A stretch of 64,000 bases of DNA from Peterkaempfera podocarpi (GCF_042466665.1 NZ_CP162102.1:3906001-3970000), one strand, 5' to 3'; positions 52,601 through 60,908 are shown, numbered from the stretch's first letter. The notes: generated from the sequence alone by a model not told the origin. Translations and numbers: made by a program.

Positions 52601-52733
52601 CCACAAGCCGCTCGGTGCTGCAGCCCGTCCGCAGGTCGCCCGCGAGCAGCGCCAGAAGATTGCGGAGCCGTGGCGCGGTGACCTCCTGTCCGCGATAGGC
52701 GACTCGCGACAGCAAGGTCAAGTCTGTGGTCAC
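49596..52733 (-). CDS. SARP/BTAD-NB-ARC transcriptional regulator
   Basis: A 1045-residue AfsR-like protein. Residues about 1-95 hold an OmpR-type winged helix (RLRNLLALLAGDLRTGCSTE). Then comes the bacterial transcriptional activation domain (about 96-240). An NB-ARC ATPase (Walker A VVGPGGLGKTRLAHAVSRRA; GSGPALLVLDNCEQV) covers about 255-560, and alpha-solenoid TPR-like repeats continue to the end. There is no C-terminal LuxR domain. Proteins of this type often lie beside DrrAB-type exporters and may control them. GTG 52733 starts VTTDLTLLSRVAYRGQEV. Its stop overlaps the permease 3' end by 20 bp in convergent orientation. Confidence 0.9.
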   Translation of the reverse strand: MTTDLTLLSRVAYRGQEVTAPRLRNLLALLAGDLRTGCSTERLVAGLWPDELPERPGKALQVLVSRARTQLGADVLASTPSGYRLALSEDQVDSSALVLHAAASADRARAGDHAGSLAAAEAGLALWEGTPDGGAGTDDPVAALRTERAPVRGGLIRAQALALARLGRHAEAAGPLAVAAAGHPRDEEVLAELLRGEAATAGPSAALTRYEAYRRELRDELGTDPGAGLKAVQRELLRGEPPVVRHGVPHEPNPLLGRDEDIAAVERLLHASRAVTVVGPGGLGKTRLAHAVSRRAEQRVVYFVPLAGVTADEDVAAEVASALGAGEGRAGAMGGHTTADPVPGILGVLGSGPALLVLDNCEQVVRGAADLVQALVSSSKDLRVLATSRSPLDLTSETVYALPELGLATSVELFTQRARAARPGVELPADAVAGLCRHLDGLPLAVELAAARVRVLAVTEIARRLGDRFALLRGGARGAPERHRTLYAVVEWSWNLLDEDARAALRTLSVFPGGFSGEAAEQVLGEDALFLLEQLAGQSLLTVADTPVGVRFRMLETVREFSAARRAEAGGDEEAVGRLLTWARGFGVAYHDATFRSEPLAARVRIKAEQDNLVLALRHALAGADGPTVAALTAVLATLWSSDSNYPRLAALAADTGPLLSHYRPEPAYVEVARAAAVLCTAALLMGSGPRAVRQLVTLRRLPPAPPDTLLRATAVVLGAVPEMLPPDYEVLRRLCDSGQPLVAGVAESIATYIWEYEHDLDRALVSARRMIAELAPADNPSVQLMGHSRLSELYLRMGRGEEAYEHLKAVLGVLPRLNDGHDYIFVRSSLVLACLQRGDVDEAEYWLRQAESDNSPLQDDFYRSDLGARAEIALTRGLTEVGLGLWRSAVERLPVAGSTQGGDLWSDPWALQIQSAAVTAHAYAGRLESVAEPLDRLRQWLRALLSGPSGSPAELPVYGMVLHALGMAGLASGDAGAVRMIALAERLRVGREFQPTMSADRARRAAEDADRAAFSDAVSEYAALERDELREAARAVMAVTSGRG

Positions 52734-52784
52734 CCCGGCAGATTAGCCAAGGCACCGCCGCCGGGACACCGCCGCGGACCGAAG

Positions 52785-53261
52785 TCAGCGACGGCTCCCG
52801 CGCTTCGGCGGACGGCCGGCGCGCTGCCGGTGGCGGGCGAGGGCCGCCTCGTACCGGCTGCGGGCGAGACCCTCGCCGGGTGCCTCGACCAGGCTTCGGA
52901 CGAAGTACGCGGCCAGGGTGCCGACGAAGCCCACCGCCATGATCGGCGTCAGCGCCCGGTCGTCGGCCATCCAGCCGCTGAGGGCGCCGCGACCGACCGC
53001 CAGCGTGCGCCAGGTGCGCAGGCCCGCCATCACCGAACAGCCGAGGACCGCGACGACGAGCAGCACACCGACCAGGCCCTGGGAGTCGCCCAGCGCGGCG
53101 ACCGCCAGCCACATCAGCGCCGCACCCGCCACCAGGGCGAGCAGCGCACCCACCGCGAAGGCGATCCGGCGCAGCCGGTAGCCGGCGCCCCGGTCGACCC
53201 AGGTGGTGCCGAAGAACCGGACGGGTTCGGGTGCGGGGGCGGCGGCGCTGCGGTCGGTCAC
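52785..53261 (-). CDS. Small membrane protein conserved next to ilvD
   Basis: A 158-residue protein with about four hydrophobic segments (IAFAVGALLALVAGAALMWL; GLVGVLLVVAVLGCSVMAGL; and TPIMAVGFVGTLAAYFVRSL) and a basic C-terminus (RHRQRAGRPPKRGSRR). I recognise no functional family. GTG 53261 (VTDRSAAAPAPEPVRFFGTT) is used. It lies 37 bp after the ilvD stop and may be co-transcribed with it. Confidence 0.75.
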   Translation of the reverse strand: MTDRSAAAPAPEPVRFFGTTWVDRGAGYRLRRIAFAVGALLALVAGAALMWLAVAALGDSQGLVGVLLVVAVLGCSVMAGLRTWRTLAVGRGALSGWMADDRALTPIMAVGFVGTLAAYFVRSLVEAPGEGLARSRYEAALARHRQRAGRPPKRGSRR

Positions 53262-53298
53262 CCGCCCATTGTCCTCCGCCGCCCACCGCCTCCGGCGG

Positions 53299-55158
53299 TC
53301 AGCCCTCCAGCTTGCTCAGGTCGCGCACCGCGCCCTTGTCGGCGGAGGTCGCCATGGCCGCGTAGGCGCGCAGCGCCGCCGAGACCGTACGCTCCCGGCC
53401 GGCCGGCCGGTAGCCGGTGCCGGCCTCCAGCCGGGCCCGCCGCTCCGCGAGCTGCTCCTCCGGGACCTCCAGCCGGATGGAGCGGCCGGGGATGTCGATG
53501 GAGATCAGGTCGCCGTCCTCGACCAGGGCGATGGTGCCGCCGGACGCAGCCTCCGGGGAGACATGCCCGATGGACAGGCCCGAGGTGCCGCCGGAGAACC
53601 GGCCGTCGGTGATCAGCGCGCACGCCTTGCCCAGACCGCGGCCCTTGAGGAAGGAGGTCGGGTAGAGCATCTCCTGCATACCGGGGCCGCCCTTGGGGCC
53701 CTCGTAGCGGATGACGACGACGTCGCCCTCCTTGATGCGCTTGGTGAGGATGGCGTCGACCGCGGCCTCCTGGGAGTCCACGACCACCGCGGGGCCCTGG
53801 AAGACCAGGATCGACTCGTCGACGCCCGCGGTCTTCACCACACAGCCGTCGACCGCCAGATTGCCCCTGAGGACGGCCAGCCCGCCGTCCTTGGAGTAGG
53901 CGTGCTCGATGTCGCGGATGCAGCCGCCCGCGGCGTCGGTGTCCAGCGTGTCCCAGCGCTCCGACTGCGAGAAGGCGGTCGCCGAACGCACACAGCCGGG
54001 CGCCGCGTGCCACAGCTCCACGGCCTCCGCCGAGGGCGAGCCGCCGCGCACGTCCCAGGTCTTCAGCCACTCGTCGAGGGTCGGGCTGTGGATGGTGTGG
54101 ACGTCCTCGTCGAGCAGACCCGCCCGGTAGAGCTCGCCCAGGATGGCGGGGATGCCGCCGGCCCGGTGCACGTCCTCCATGTAGTAGGTGCCGCCGGGAG
54201 CCACGTTGGGGGCCACCTTGGCCAGGCAGGGCACCCGCCGCGACACCGCGTCGATGTCGGCCAGGCCGTAGTCCAGCTCGGCCTCCTGGGCCGCGGCCAG
54301 CAGGTGGAGGATGGTGTTGGTGGAACCGCCCATGGCGATGTCCAGCGCCATGGCGTTGTCGAAGGCGGCCCGGGTCGCGATGGAGCGCGGCAGGACCGTC
54401 CGGTCGTCCTGCTCGTAGTAGCGCCGGGTGATCTCCACGACGGTGCGGCCGGCGTTCTCGTACAGCGCCCGACGGGCGGTGTGGGTGGCCAGCACCGAGC
54501 CGTTGCCGGGCAGCGAGAGGCCCATGGCCTCGGTGAGGCAGTTCATGGAGTTGGCGGTGAACATGCCCGAACAGGAACCGCAGGTCGGGCAGGCGTTCTC
54601 CTCGATCCGGAGGATGTCCTCGTCCGAGACCGACTCATTGACCGCGTCCGCGATCGCATTGATCAGGTCGAGCTTGCGCACGGTGCCGTCGACCAGCGTG
54701 GCCTTGCCGGCCTCCATCGGGCCGCCGGAGACGAAGACGGTCGGGATGTCGAGGCGCAGCGCGGCCATCAGCATGCCCGGGGTGATCTTGTCGCAGTTGG
54801 AGATGCAGATCAGGGCGTCCGCGCAGTGCGCGTTGACCATGTACTCCACGGAGTCCGCGATCAGGTCCCGGGAGGGCAGGGAGTAGAGCATCCCGCCGTG
54901 GCCCATGGCGATGCCGTCGTCGACCGCGATGGTGTTGAACTCCCGCGGGACGGCGCCCGCCGCCTTGATCGCCTCGGAGACGATCCGCCCCACCGGCTGC
55001 AGATGGGTGTGCCCCGGAACGAACTCGGTGAAGCTGTTGGCCACCGCGATGATCGGCTTGCCGATGTCCTCGCTCGCCACGCCTGAGGCCCGCATCAGGG
55101 CACGGGCGCCTGCCATGTTTCGGCCGTGGGTGACGGTGCGCGACCTCAGTTGGGGCAC
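53299..55158 (-). CDS. ilvD: Dihydroxy-acid dehydratase
   Basis: A 619-residue iron-sulfur enzyme making the 2-oxo acids in valine and isoleucine synthesis (and precursors of branched fatty acids). Cluster cysteines lie in LICISNCDKITPGMLMA and IEENACPTCGSCSGMFTANS, with the DGRFSGGTSGLSIGHVSPEA signature near the end. GTG 55158 (VPQLRSRTVTHGRNMAGARA) matches the Streptomyces start and has GGGAG eight bases upstream; GTG 55167 adds three residues. No branched-chain leader or T-box is visible upstream. Confidence 0.96.
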   Translation of the reverse strand: MPQLRSRTVTHGRNMAGARALMRASGVASEDIGKPIIAVANSFTEFVPGHTHLQPVGRIVSEAIKAAGAVPREFNTIAVDDGIAMGHGGMLYSLPSRDLIADSVEYMVNAHCADALICISNCDKITPGMLMAALRLDIPTVFVSGGPMEAGKATLVDGTVRKLDLINAIADAVNESVSDEDILRIEENACPTCGSCSGMFTANSMNCLTEAMGLSLPGNGSVLATHTARRALYENAGRTVVEITRRYYEQDDRTVLPRSIATRAAFDNAMALDIAMGGSTNTILHLLAAAQEAELDYGLADIDAVSRRVPCLAKVAPNVAPGGTYYMEDVHRAGGIPAILGELYRAGLLDEDVHTIHSPTLDEWLKTWDVRGGSPSAEAVELWHAAPGCVRSATAFSQSERWDTLDTDAAGGCIRDIEHAYSKDGGLAVLRGNLAVDGCVVKTAGVDESILVFQGPAVVVDSQEAAVDAILTKRIKEGDVVVIRYEGPKGGPGMQEMLYPTSFLKGRGLGKACALITDGRFSGGTSGLSIGHVSPEAASGGTIALVEDGDLISIDIPGRSIRLEVPEEQLAERRARLEAGTGYRPAGRERTVSAALRAYAAMATSADKGAVRDLSKLEG

Positions 55159-55324
55159 GGGTTCCACTCCCTTCGCGTCGGGCGGCGACGCGGGCGTACT
55201 GCTCTGCGGCTGGGGTGTCGAGGGTACGCCCCCGGGGTCGCCATCCGGACAGGTCGTCCGAATTGCGGGATGTCGTTCTCACCCTCCGGCCGGCGGCGCA
55301 CCCGCCCGTCCGCGGCCGCCCCGG

Positions 55325-55939
55325 TCAACGCTCCGTCAGATATCTCTGCAACGCGGGGGCGACCAGCCCGACCAGTTCCTCCGGGTCGGCGGAGGCCAGC
55401 GGCTCGACCTGGAGCACATAGCGCAGCACCGCCATGCCGACCATGTGGGAGGCGGCCAGCTCGGCACGGAGGTGCGGCTCCGGCACATCCAGCTGGGCGG
55501 CGATCCGCAGCAGCAGCTCCCGGGAGACGAACTCCCTGAGCATGGCCGCGGCCGCATCCTCGGTCAGCGCGGAGCGCATCACCGCGATCAGCCGCTCCCG
55601 GACCTCCGGCACCTCCCAGGTGGAGAGGAATCTGCGGGCCAGCCGCTCCCCCACCCCCTCGGGCCCGCCCTCCAGGATCTCGGGTACCACCAGCGCCGGG
55701 GCGAAGGTGAACTCCAGCGCGGCCCCGAAGAGCTTCTCCTTGGTGCCGAAGTGGTGGTGCACCAGCGCCGGATCCACCCCGGCCGTCCTGGCGATGCCCC
55801 GGATCGACGCCTTGGCGTATCCGCGGGCGGCGAACTCCGAACGGGCGGCGGCCAGGATCGCCTCCCGGGTCTCCGGTGCCCCGGCCCGCGACCCGGTGGG
55901 CCGGCCGCGACGGCGGGCGGGCGCCTCCTCCGGGCTCAC
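55325..55939 (-). CDS. TetR/AcrR family transcriptional regulator
   Basis: A 204-residue regulator. The N-terminal TetR helix-turn-helix is TREAILAAARSEFAARGYAK to SIRGIARTAGVDPALVHHHF. The C-terminal ligand-binding domain has SHMVGMAVLRYVLQVEPLAS. GTG 55939 overlaps the methyltransferase stop as GTGA, so the two genes are co-translated; the regulator may respond to a product of that pathway or control the pair. Confidence 0.93.
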   Translation of the reverse strand: MSPEEAPARRRGRPTGSRAGAPETREAILAAARSEFAARGYAKASIRGIARTAGVDPALVHHHFGTKEKLFGAALEFTFAPALVVPEILEGGPEGVGERLARRFLSTWEVPEVRERLIAVMRSALTEDAAAAMLREFVSRELLLRIAAQLDVPEPHLRAELAASHMVGMAVLRYVLQVEPLASADPEELVGLVAPALQRYLTER

Positions 55940-56706
55940 GGCCGCCCCTCGGGCAGGGCGACGGTGAGGTCCAGCAGGTACGGCTCCACGATGACACCGT
56001 CCGGGAACTCGGCCAGCAGCGCCTCCCGCTCGGCGGCCAGCACCCGCTCCCGGGCCTGCGGGTCCAGCACCGCCACATAGGAGCGGGAGGTCTGGTCCAG
56101 CAGCGCCGTCTCCACCGGGGTCCGGCGCTCCCAGCGCAGGGTCGCGGTGACCACCCGCACCCCGAAGCGGGAGAGCTCCTGCGGCGACTCACCGAACGGC
56201 CGGTAGCCGTGGTACTGCGGGCAGGCCGCCGCCAGCCTGGCGGACTGCTCGGCCACCCACCGCACCCCCCGGTCCTTGACGTTCCACCACAGCGCCAGGG
56301 CGCCGCCGGGCCGCAGCACCCGGATCGCCTCGGGGACCGAACGCCCGTGGTCGGTCCAGTGGAACGACTGGGCGTAGCTGACCAGGTCCGCACAGGAGTC
56401 ACGGAAGGGCAGGGCATTGCCGTCGCCGCGCACCAGGGGGATCTCCGGGCTCACGGCCCGCAGCCGGTCGGCCATGCCCGGGGTCGGCTCGACCGCGGTG
56501 ACCCTGGCCCCGCGCGCCGCCAGGGCGCGGCTGGAGATGCCCGTCCCCGCACCCACGTCCAGCACGTCGGCGCCCGCCAGCGCGACCCCGGACAGCTCCT
56601 CGACGGCGTCGAAGAGCGCATCCGGGTAGGACGGGCGGGCCGCGTCGTACTCCGCTGCCACGCGGTCGAAGGAGGACGCCAGGTCCGGCCCCTCGGTGGT
56701 GCTCAT
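55936..56706 (-). CDS. Class I SAM-dependent methyltransferase
   Basis: A 256-residue methyltransferase of the Methyltransf_11 type. Motif I is ADVLDVGAGTGISSRALAAR, post-I VTAVEPTPGMADRL, motif II/III LPFRDSCADLVSYAQSFHW, and motif III VLRPGGALALWWNV. Such proteins are common beside TetR genes in Streptomyces; the acceptor is unknown. ATG 56706 starts MSTTEGPDLASSFDRVAAEY, with GGGGATCC upstream. The stop overlaps the TetR start by 4 bp. Confidence 0.9.
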   Translation of the reverse strand: MSTTEGPDLASSFDRVAAEYDAARPSYPDALFDAVEELSGVALAGADVLDVGAGTGISSRALAARGARVTAVEPTPGMADRLRAVSPEIPLVRGDGNALPFRDSCADLVSYAQSFHWTDHGRSVPEAIRVLRPGGALALWWNVKDRGVRWVAEQSARLAAACPQYHGYRPFGESPQELSRFGVRVVTATLRWERRTPVETALLDQTSRSYVAVLDPQARERVLAAEREALLAEFPDGVIVEPYLLDLTVALPEGRP

Positions 56707-56765
56707 CTGCGGATCCCCTTCATGGCTCTCGATGGCTCTCGCGACGAGGTGACTGCGGCGGCCGG

Positions 56766-58067
56766 TCAGCCGACACCGGCCGCCGAACCGAGGTGCAGCC
56801 TGGTGAAGGCCAGCGCCTCCGCCAGATCGGCCTCACGCTCGGCCGGGCCGGCGGCCCGGCGGGTGTTGACCTCCAGGACGACATGGCCGTCGAAGCCGGA
56901 CCCGGCCAGCCGGTCCAGCAGCTCGGCGCAGGGCTGGCTGCCCCGGCCCGGGATGAGATGCTCGTCCTTCGCCGAGCCGCTGCCGTCGGCGAGGTGCACA
57001 TGGGCCAGCCGGTCGCCCATCCGGTCCACCATCCCCAGGGCGTCCGTCCGCGAGGTGGCGGCGTGGGAGAGGTCGACGGTGAAGTGCCGGTAGTCCTCCT
57101 CGGTGGGGTCCCAGCCCGGCGCGTACGCCAGCACCTCGCGGTCCCGGTAGCGCCACGGGTACATGTTCTCCACCGCGAAGCGGACATCGGTCTCCCCGGC
57201 CATCCGCCACACCCCCTGGATGAACTCCCGGGCGTACTGCCGCTGCCAGCGGAAGGGCGGATGCACCACCACGGTGTCGGCGCCCAGCTTCTCCGCGGCG
57301 GCCCGGGCGCGTTCCAGCTTGGTCCACGGGTCGGTGGACCAGACCCGCTGCGTGATCAGCAGACAGGGTGCGTGGACGGCGAGGATCGGCACCCCGTGCC
57401 GGTCGGAGAGGCGTCGCAGCGCCTCGATGTCCTGGCTGACCGGGTCCGTCCACACCATCACCTCGACACCGTCGTAGCCGAGGCGGGCGGCGGTCTCGAA
57501 GGCGGCGGCGGTGTTCTCCGGGTAGACGGACGCGGTCGACAGGGCCACCTTGGCCGCCGCCGGACGCCCGTCCCCGCCCGGCGCTCCCGTGCCGCGGGAC
57601 GGCGAAGACCCCGCGCCGGCCCCGCCCGGCGGCTCCGCACCGCGGCGCCCCCGCGCCCGCGCGGCGGCGCGCCGCAGCTGCCCGGCCACCCCGGCGCCCT
57701 CACCCGTCCCGGGTCCGGGGCGCCGGGTCCGCCCTGCGGCGGCACCCATGGGCGGTTCCGCGTCGGAGGCCTGCTGCTGGGCGGCGGCACGGCGGGCCCG
57801 GGCAGCCTCCAGGGCAGCGCCCGCGGCGTCCCTGGTGGCCGCTGCACGGCGGGCCACCACCCGCTTGGCCGCCTCACCCGCCGCCTGGGCCGCGGCCCTG
57901 CCCTCGGTACGCTTCCCAGCCCCGGTACCCTTCCCGGCCTCGGCACGCTTCCCGTTCCGAGCGGCCCCGGCGGCAGCACTCCGGGTGTGCCCGGGCGCCT
58001 GCGGGCCGCGGCGGTCGGCACCGCCCGCGTCGTGCGTCACGTCCTCGTCCGCTGGATCCTCCGCCAC
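56766..58067 (-). CDS. Sugar phosphate isomerase/epimerase (AP endonuclease 2-like TIM barrel) with basic N-terminal extension
   Basis: A 433-residue reading. The TIM barrel occupies about residues 165-430: KVALSTASVYPENTAAAFET, GYDGVEVMVWTDPVSQDIEA, VPILAVHAPCLLITQRVWST, VVVHPPFRWQRQYAREF, FAVENMYPWRYRDREVLA, VDLSHAATSRTDALGMV, LAHVHLADGSGSAKDEHLIP, with metal-binding His, Glu and Asp in place. The first about 165 residues are low-complexity Ala/Lys/Arg/Gly (for example KRVVARRAAATRDAAGAALE). Homologues I know start near the barrel. GTG 58067 lacks a ribosome site, so a later start is possible. The gene belongs to the conserved ilvD-proC-radA neighbourhood. Confidence 0.85.
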   Translation of the reverse strand: MAEDPADEDVTHDAGGADRRGPQAPGHTRSAAAGAARNGKRAEAGKGTGAGKRTEGRAAAQAAGEAAKRVVARRAAATRDAAGAALEAARARRAAAQQQASDAEPPMGAAAGRTRRPGPGTGEGAGVAGQLRRAAARARGRRGAEPPGGAGAGSSPSRGTGAPGGDGRPAAAKVALSTASVYPENTAAAFETAARLGYDGVEVMVWTDPVSQDIEALRRLSDRHGVPILAVHAPCLLITQRVWSTDPWTKLERARAAAEKLGADTVVVHPPFRWQRQYAREFIQGVWRMAGETDVRFAVENMYPWRYRDREVLAYAPGWDPTEEDYRHFTVDLSHAATSRTDALGMVDRMGDRLAHVHLADGSGSAKDEHLIPGRGSQPCAELLDRLAGSGFDGHVVLEVNTRRAAGPAEREADLAEALAFTRLHLGSAAGVG

Positions 58068-58305
58068 GGAGACAGACTATGCGGCGACGTGCCCGTGCGG
58101 GACCGGGCGCGGTCCGCGGCCGCCGGGGCGCCGCTCCCACCGCGGGTCCCACGGGCGGACCCGGTCAGGCGTACGCCGCCGAGTCGTCGCACGCCTCACC
58201 CGCCGCCGCCACGGCGCCGTCGCCGCCGTCCAGCCGCGGCCCCGGCCTGCGGTCCCGCTGCGACGGGTCGACGCGGGGTGGCGGCGGCCACAGCAGCGCA
58301 TCCCT

Positions 58306-59259
58306 TCAAGCGTCGCCCGACCCGGTGCCCGCCTCGGTCATCATGTCCAGCCGCCGCAGGATGACGCCCTCACGCAGCGCCCAGGGGCATATGGCGACCT
58401 CGTGCAGACCGAAGAGGTCCATCGACGCGTCGGCGACCAGCGCCCCGGCCAGCAGCTGCCGGGCCCTGCCCTCCGACACCCCCGGGATCCTGGCGCGCTC
58501 CACGGTCGTCATGGCGGCGAGCCTGGGCACCCACTCCGCCAGCGACTCCTTGGTGAGCCTGCGCGGCACATAGGGCCCGGCCTCGGAGCGGGCGGCGCCG
58601 GTGATCCTGGCCAGCTGCTTGAAGGTCTTGGAGGTGGCGACCGTGTGGTCGGGGGCGCCGAGCCGGGAGACATCGCCGACGATCCTGGCGATCTCGGCGC
58701 GGACCTGGCGCCGGACCAGCCGGATGTCCTCCGGGTCGGGCGGGTCGCCCGGCAGCCGCCCGGAGGTGAGCCGGCCCGCGCCCAGCGGCAGCGAGATGGC
58801 CACATCGGGCTGCTCGTCCACTCCGCAGGCGATCTCCAGGGAGCCGCCGCCGATGTCCAGCAGCAGCAGCCGGCCCGCGGACCAGCCGAACCAGCGGCGC
58901 GCGGCCAGGAAGGTCAGCCGCGCCTCGTCCTGCCCGGACAGCACCCGCAGCGCCACCCCGGTCTCCTGCTCCACCCGCGCCAGTACGGCCTCTCCGTTCG
59001 CCGCCTCGCGGACCGCTGAGGTGGCGAACGGCAGGACGTCCTCGACGCCCTTGTCCTCGGCGATGCGCATCGCCGAGGCCACCGCCCCGACCAGGCGCCC
59101 CACTCCGTCCTCGGTGATGGAGCCGTCGGCGTCCAGCAGCTCGGCGAGCCGCAGTTCCTCCTTGTAGGAGTAGGCGGGCAGCGGGCGGGCACCCGGATGT
59201 GCATCCACCACAAGGAAGTGGACGGTGTTTGAACCTACGTCGAGTACGCCGAGTCGCAT
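58306..59259 (-). CDS. Ppx/GppA family phosphatase
   Basis: A 317-residue ASKHA-fold protein of the exopolyphosphatase/guanosine pentaphosphatase family. The phosphate 1 loop is MRLGVLDVGSNTVHFLVVDA, then YKEELRLAELLDADGSITED, FATSAVREAANGEAVL, and the phosphate 2 loop LLLLDIGGGSLEIACG. The catalytic Glu is expected near SGQDEARLTF. The C-terminal domain is short, as in Rv0496-like proteins. ATG 59259 opens the phosphate loop directly. It probably acts on polyphosphate or (p)ppGpp. Confidence 0.93.
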   Translation of the reverse strand: MRLGVLDVGSNTVHFLVVDAHPGARPLPAYSYKEELRLAELLDADGSITEDGVGRLVGAVASAMRIAEDKGVEDVLPFATSAVREAANGEAVLARVEQETGVALRVLSGQDEARLTFLAARRWFGWSAGRLLLLDIGGGSLEIACGVDEQPDVAISLPLGAGRLTSGRLPGDPPDPEDIRLVRRQVRAEIARIVGDVSRLGAPDHTVATSKTFKQLARITGAARSEAGPYVPRRLTKESLAEWVPRLAAMTTVERARIPGVSEGRARQLLAGALVADASMDLFGLHEVAICPWALREGVILRRLDMMTEAGTGSGDA

Positions 59260-59441
59260 AGCGGTCCACGCTACCTGTACTGCTGCGCAGGTCGGGGGGA
59301 TCCTCCGAGCCCGGGGGCGGCCGAGGAGCACAGCCGGGGGACGCGCCCCCCGGCGCCGCCCGTACAGTCCGCTTTGATAAACAGGGATAAAACCCTCTTA
59401 ACCGTATGATTCGGACTCTCGGCAGGGCATACCCTGGGCCC

Positions 59442-60284
59442 GTGGCAGCAGAGACGGACCAGGCGCCGGACCAGGCGCACAGCAGCAAGGCGGCCGCGCA
59501 CCGCCGCGAGGTACCCCTGGACTTCCCGAGGGCATGGGTCGAGTTCCCCGACCCGGCGGACGAGGACCAGGTGTTCCGCTGCGACCTCACCTGGCTCACC
59601 TCCCGCTGGGCCTGCATCTTCGGCCGCGGCTGCCACGGCATCCGGCCGGGCCGCGGCGAGTCCGACGGCTGCTGCACCCTGGGCGCCCACTGGTCGGACG
59701 AGGACGACGAGCAGCGGGTCGCCGGCCACGCCGCCCGGCTCACCCCCGAGACCTGGCAGCACCACGCCGTGGGCACCGGCCCTGACGGCTCGGTGGTGCT
59801 GGACGGCGGCATCACCCAGCTCGACGAGGACGGCGACCGGCAGACCCGCCGGGTCGACGGCGCCTGCATCTTCCTCAACCAGCCCGGCTTCCCCGGCGGG
59901 GCCGGCTGCGCGCTGCACACCCTCGCCCTCAAGGAGGGCCGCGAACCGCTGGAGACCAAGCCCGACGTCTGCTGGCAGCTGCCGATCAGGCGCACCTACG
60001 AGTGGGTGGACCGCCCGGACGACACCCGGGTGCTGGTGGTCTCCATCGGCGAGTACGACCGCCGCGGCTGGGGCCCCGGCGGCCATGACCTGCACTGGTG
60101 GTGCACGGGCAGTCCGGAGGCCCACGGCGCCTCGGAGCCCGTCTATGTCAGCTACCGGCCCGAACTCACCGAGCTGATGGGCGCGGCGGGGTACGAGGTA
60201 CTGGCGGGGCTGTGCGAGGAGCGCATCGCCACCCGGTCCGACCGGCGGCTCGCCCCGCACCCGGCGGACCCGGAGCGGCCCTGA
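59442..60284 (+). CDS. Cysteine-rich conserved protein of unknown function
   Basis: A 280-residue cytoplasmic protein. It contains many cysteines in a pattern reminiscent of metal-binding YkgJ-like families: FRCDLTWLTSRWACIFGRGC then GESDGCCTLGAHWSDEDD, GACIFLNQPGF, GGAGCALHTLAL and KPDVCWQLPIR, with conserved His nearby. No signal peptide or membrane segment. A zinc or iron-sulfur protein is inference. GTG 59442 starts VAAETDQAPDQAHSS; ATG 59406 would give 12 more residues and has a promoter-like TTGATA and A/T-rich stretch upstream. The message may be leaderless, as no ribosome site is clear. Confidence 0.8.
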   Translation: MAAETDQAPDQAHSSKAAAHRREVPLDFPRAWVEFPDPADEDQVFRCDLTWLTSRWACIFGRGCHGIRPGRGESDGCCTLGAHWSDEDDEQRVAGHAARLTPETWQHHAVGTGPDGSVVLDGGITQLDEDGDRQTRRVDGACIFLNQPGFPGGAGCALHTLALKEGREPLETKPDVCWQLPIRRTYEWVDRPDDTRVLVVSIGEYDRRGWGPGGHDLHWWCTGSPEAHGASEPVYVSYRPELTELMGAAGYEVLAGLCEERIATRSDRRLAPHPADPERP

Positions 60285-60395
60285 GGCCTGCTGCCGTCCC
60301 GCCGCCGCTCCACCGCCCCGGAATCCGGTGGCAGCGGGCGGCGCCGTGCTGAAGGCTGGCGGCTGCGACCGACATCCAGCGGAGGGACGACGACC

Positions 60396-60908
60396 ATGCA
60401 CGGCACGGAGGGCACCACCCCGCTGGCACCGGGCAGCGAGGTGACGGTGCGACTCGTCAAGCACCCCCGCCCCGACGTCCGCTACCCGGCGACGGTGATC
60501 CACGACGACGGCATCAGGATCACCGTCCAGGCCCCCTGGGCCGGACCGCCCAGCCGGGACTTCGGCTTCGTCCGCTTCGAGCGGGGCGACGTCTTCACCG
60601 AGCACTACTGGCGTGACCGCTGGTACTCGGTCAAGGAGGTCCGGGCCGGGGACGGCACCCTCAAGGGCTGGTACTGCGATGTGACCCGGCCCGCGGCCGT
60701 GGTGGGCGGCATCCTCGTCGTCCAGGACCTCGACCTCGACCTGTGGCTGCCCGCCGACCGGTCCACCGCGCTGCGGCTGGACGAGGACGAGTTCCTGGCC
60801 AGCGGCATCGAGCAGCGGGACCCGGCCGCCGCGGCGCGGGCCCGGGCGGCCCTGGACGAACTGGAGAAGCACTCCGGCGACGGCTTCGCCGCGCTGCTCG
60901 CACCCTGA
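60396..60908 (+). CDS. DUF402 (FomD-like) domain protein
   Basis: A 170-residue protein of the DUF402 family (VTVRLVKHPRPDVRYPATVI; YWRDRWYSVKEVRAGDGTL, GWYCDVTRPAAVVGGILVVQ, DLDLDLWLPADRS, LDEDEFLAS). The fold is shared with FomD, a nucleotidyl-phosphonate or nucleoside diphosphate hydrolase; conserved acidic residues (DLDLDLW, LDEDEF) fit a metal site. The substrate is unknown. ATG 60396 follows GGAGGGACGACGACC. It is in the same orientation as the Cys-rich gene, 111 bp downstream. Confidence 0.87.
   Translation: MHGTEGTTPLAPGSEVTVRLVKHPRPDVRYPATVIHDDGIRITVQAPWAGPPSRDFGFVRFERGDVFTEHYWRDRWYSVKEVRAGDGTLKGWYCDVTRPAAVVGGILVVQDLDLDLWLPADRSTALRLDEDEFLASGIEQRDPAAAARARAALDELEKHSGDGFAALLAP

Noticed and set aside
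44864..52733. Natural-product biosynthetic cluster suggested by two ABC exporters and a SARP regulator
   Set aside because: No polyketide synthase, NRPS, terpene or RiPP core enzyme is present, so it is only a putative resistance locus.
49842..53612. A 1256-codon open frame on the plus strand
   Set aside because: It lies antisense to the SARP regulator and the membrane protein gene. Its composition is His/Arg/Gly-rich without domains, as expected of an antisense frame in very GC-rich coding DNA.
58068..58305. Plus-strand open frame between the isomerase and Ppx/GppA genes
   Set aside because: Arg/Gly/Ala low-complexity translation without start signals; it continues antisense into neighbouring coding sequence.
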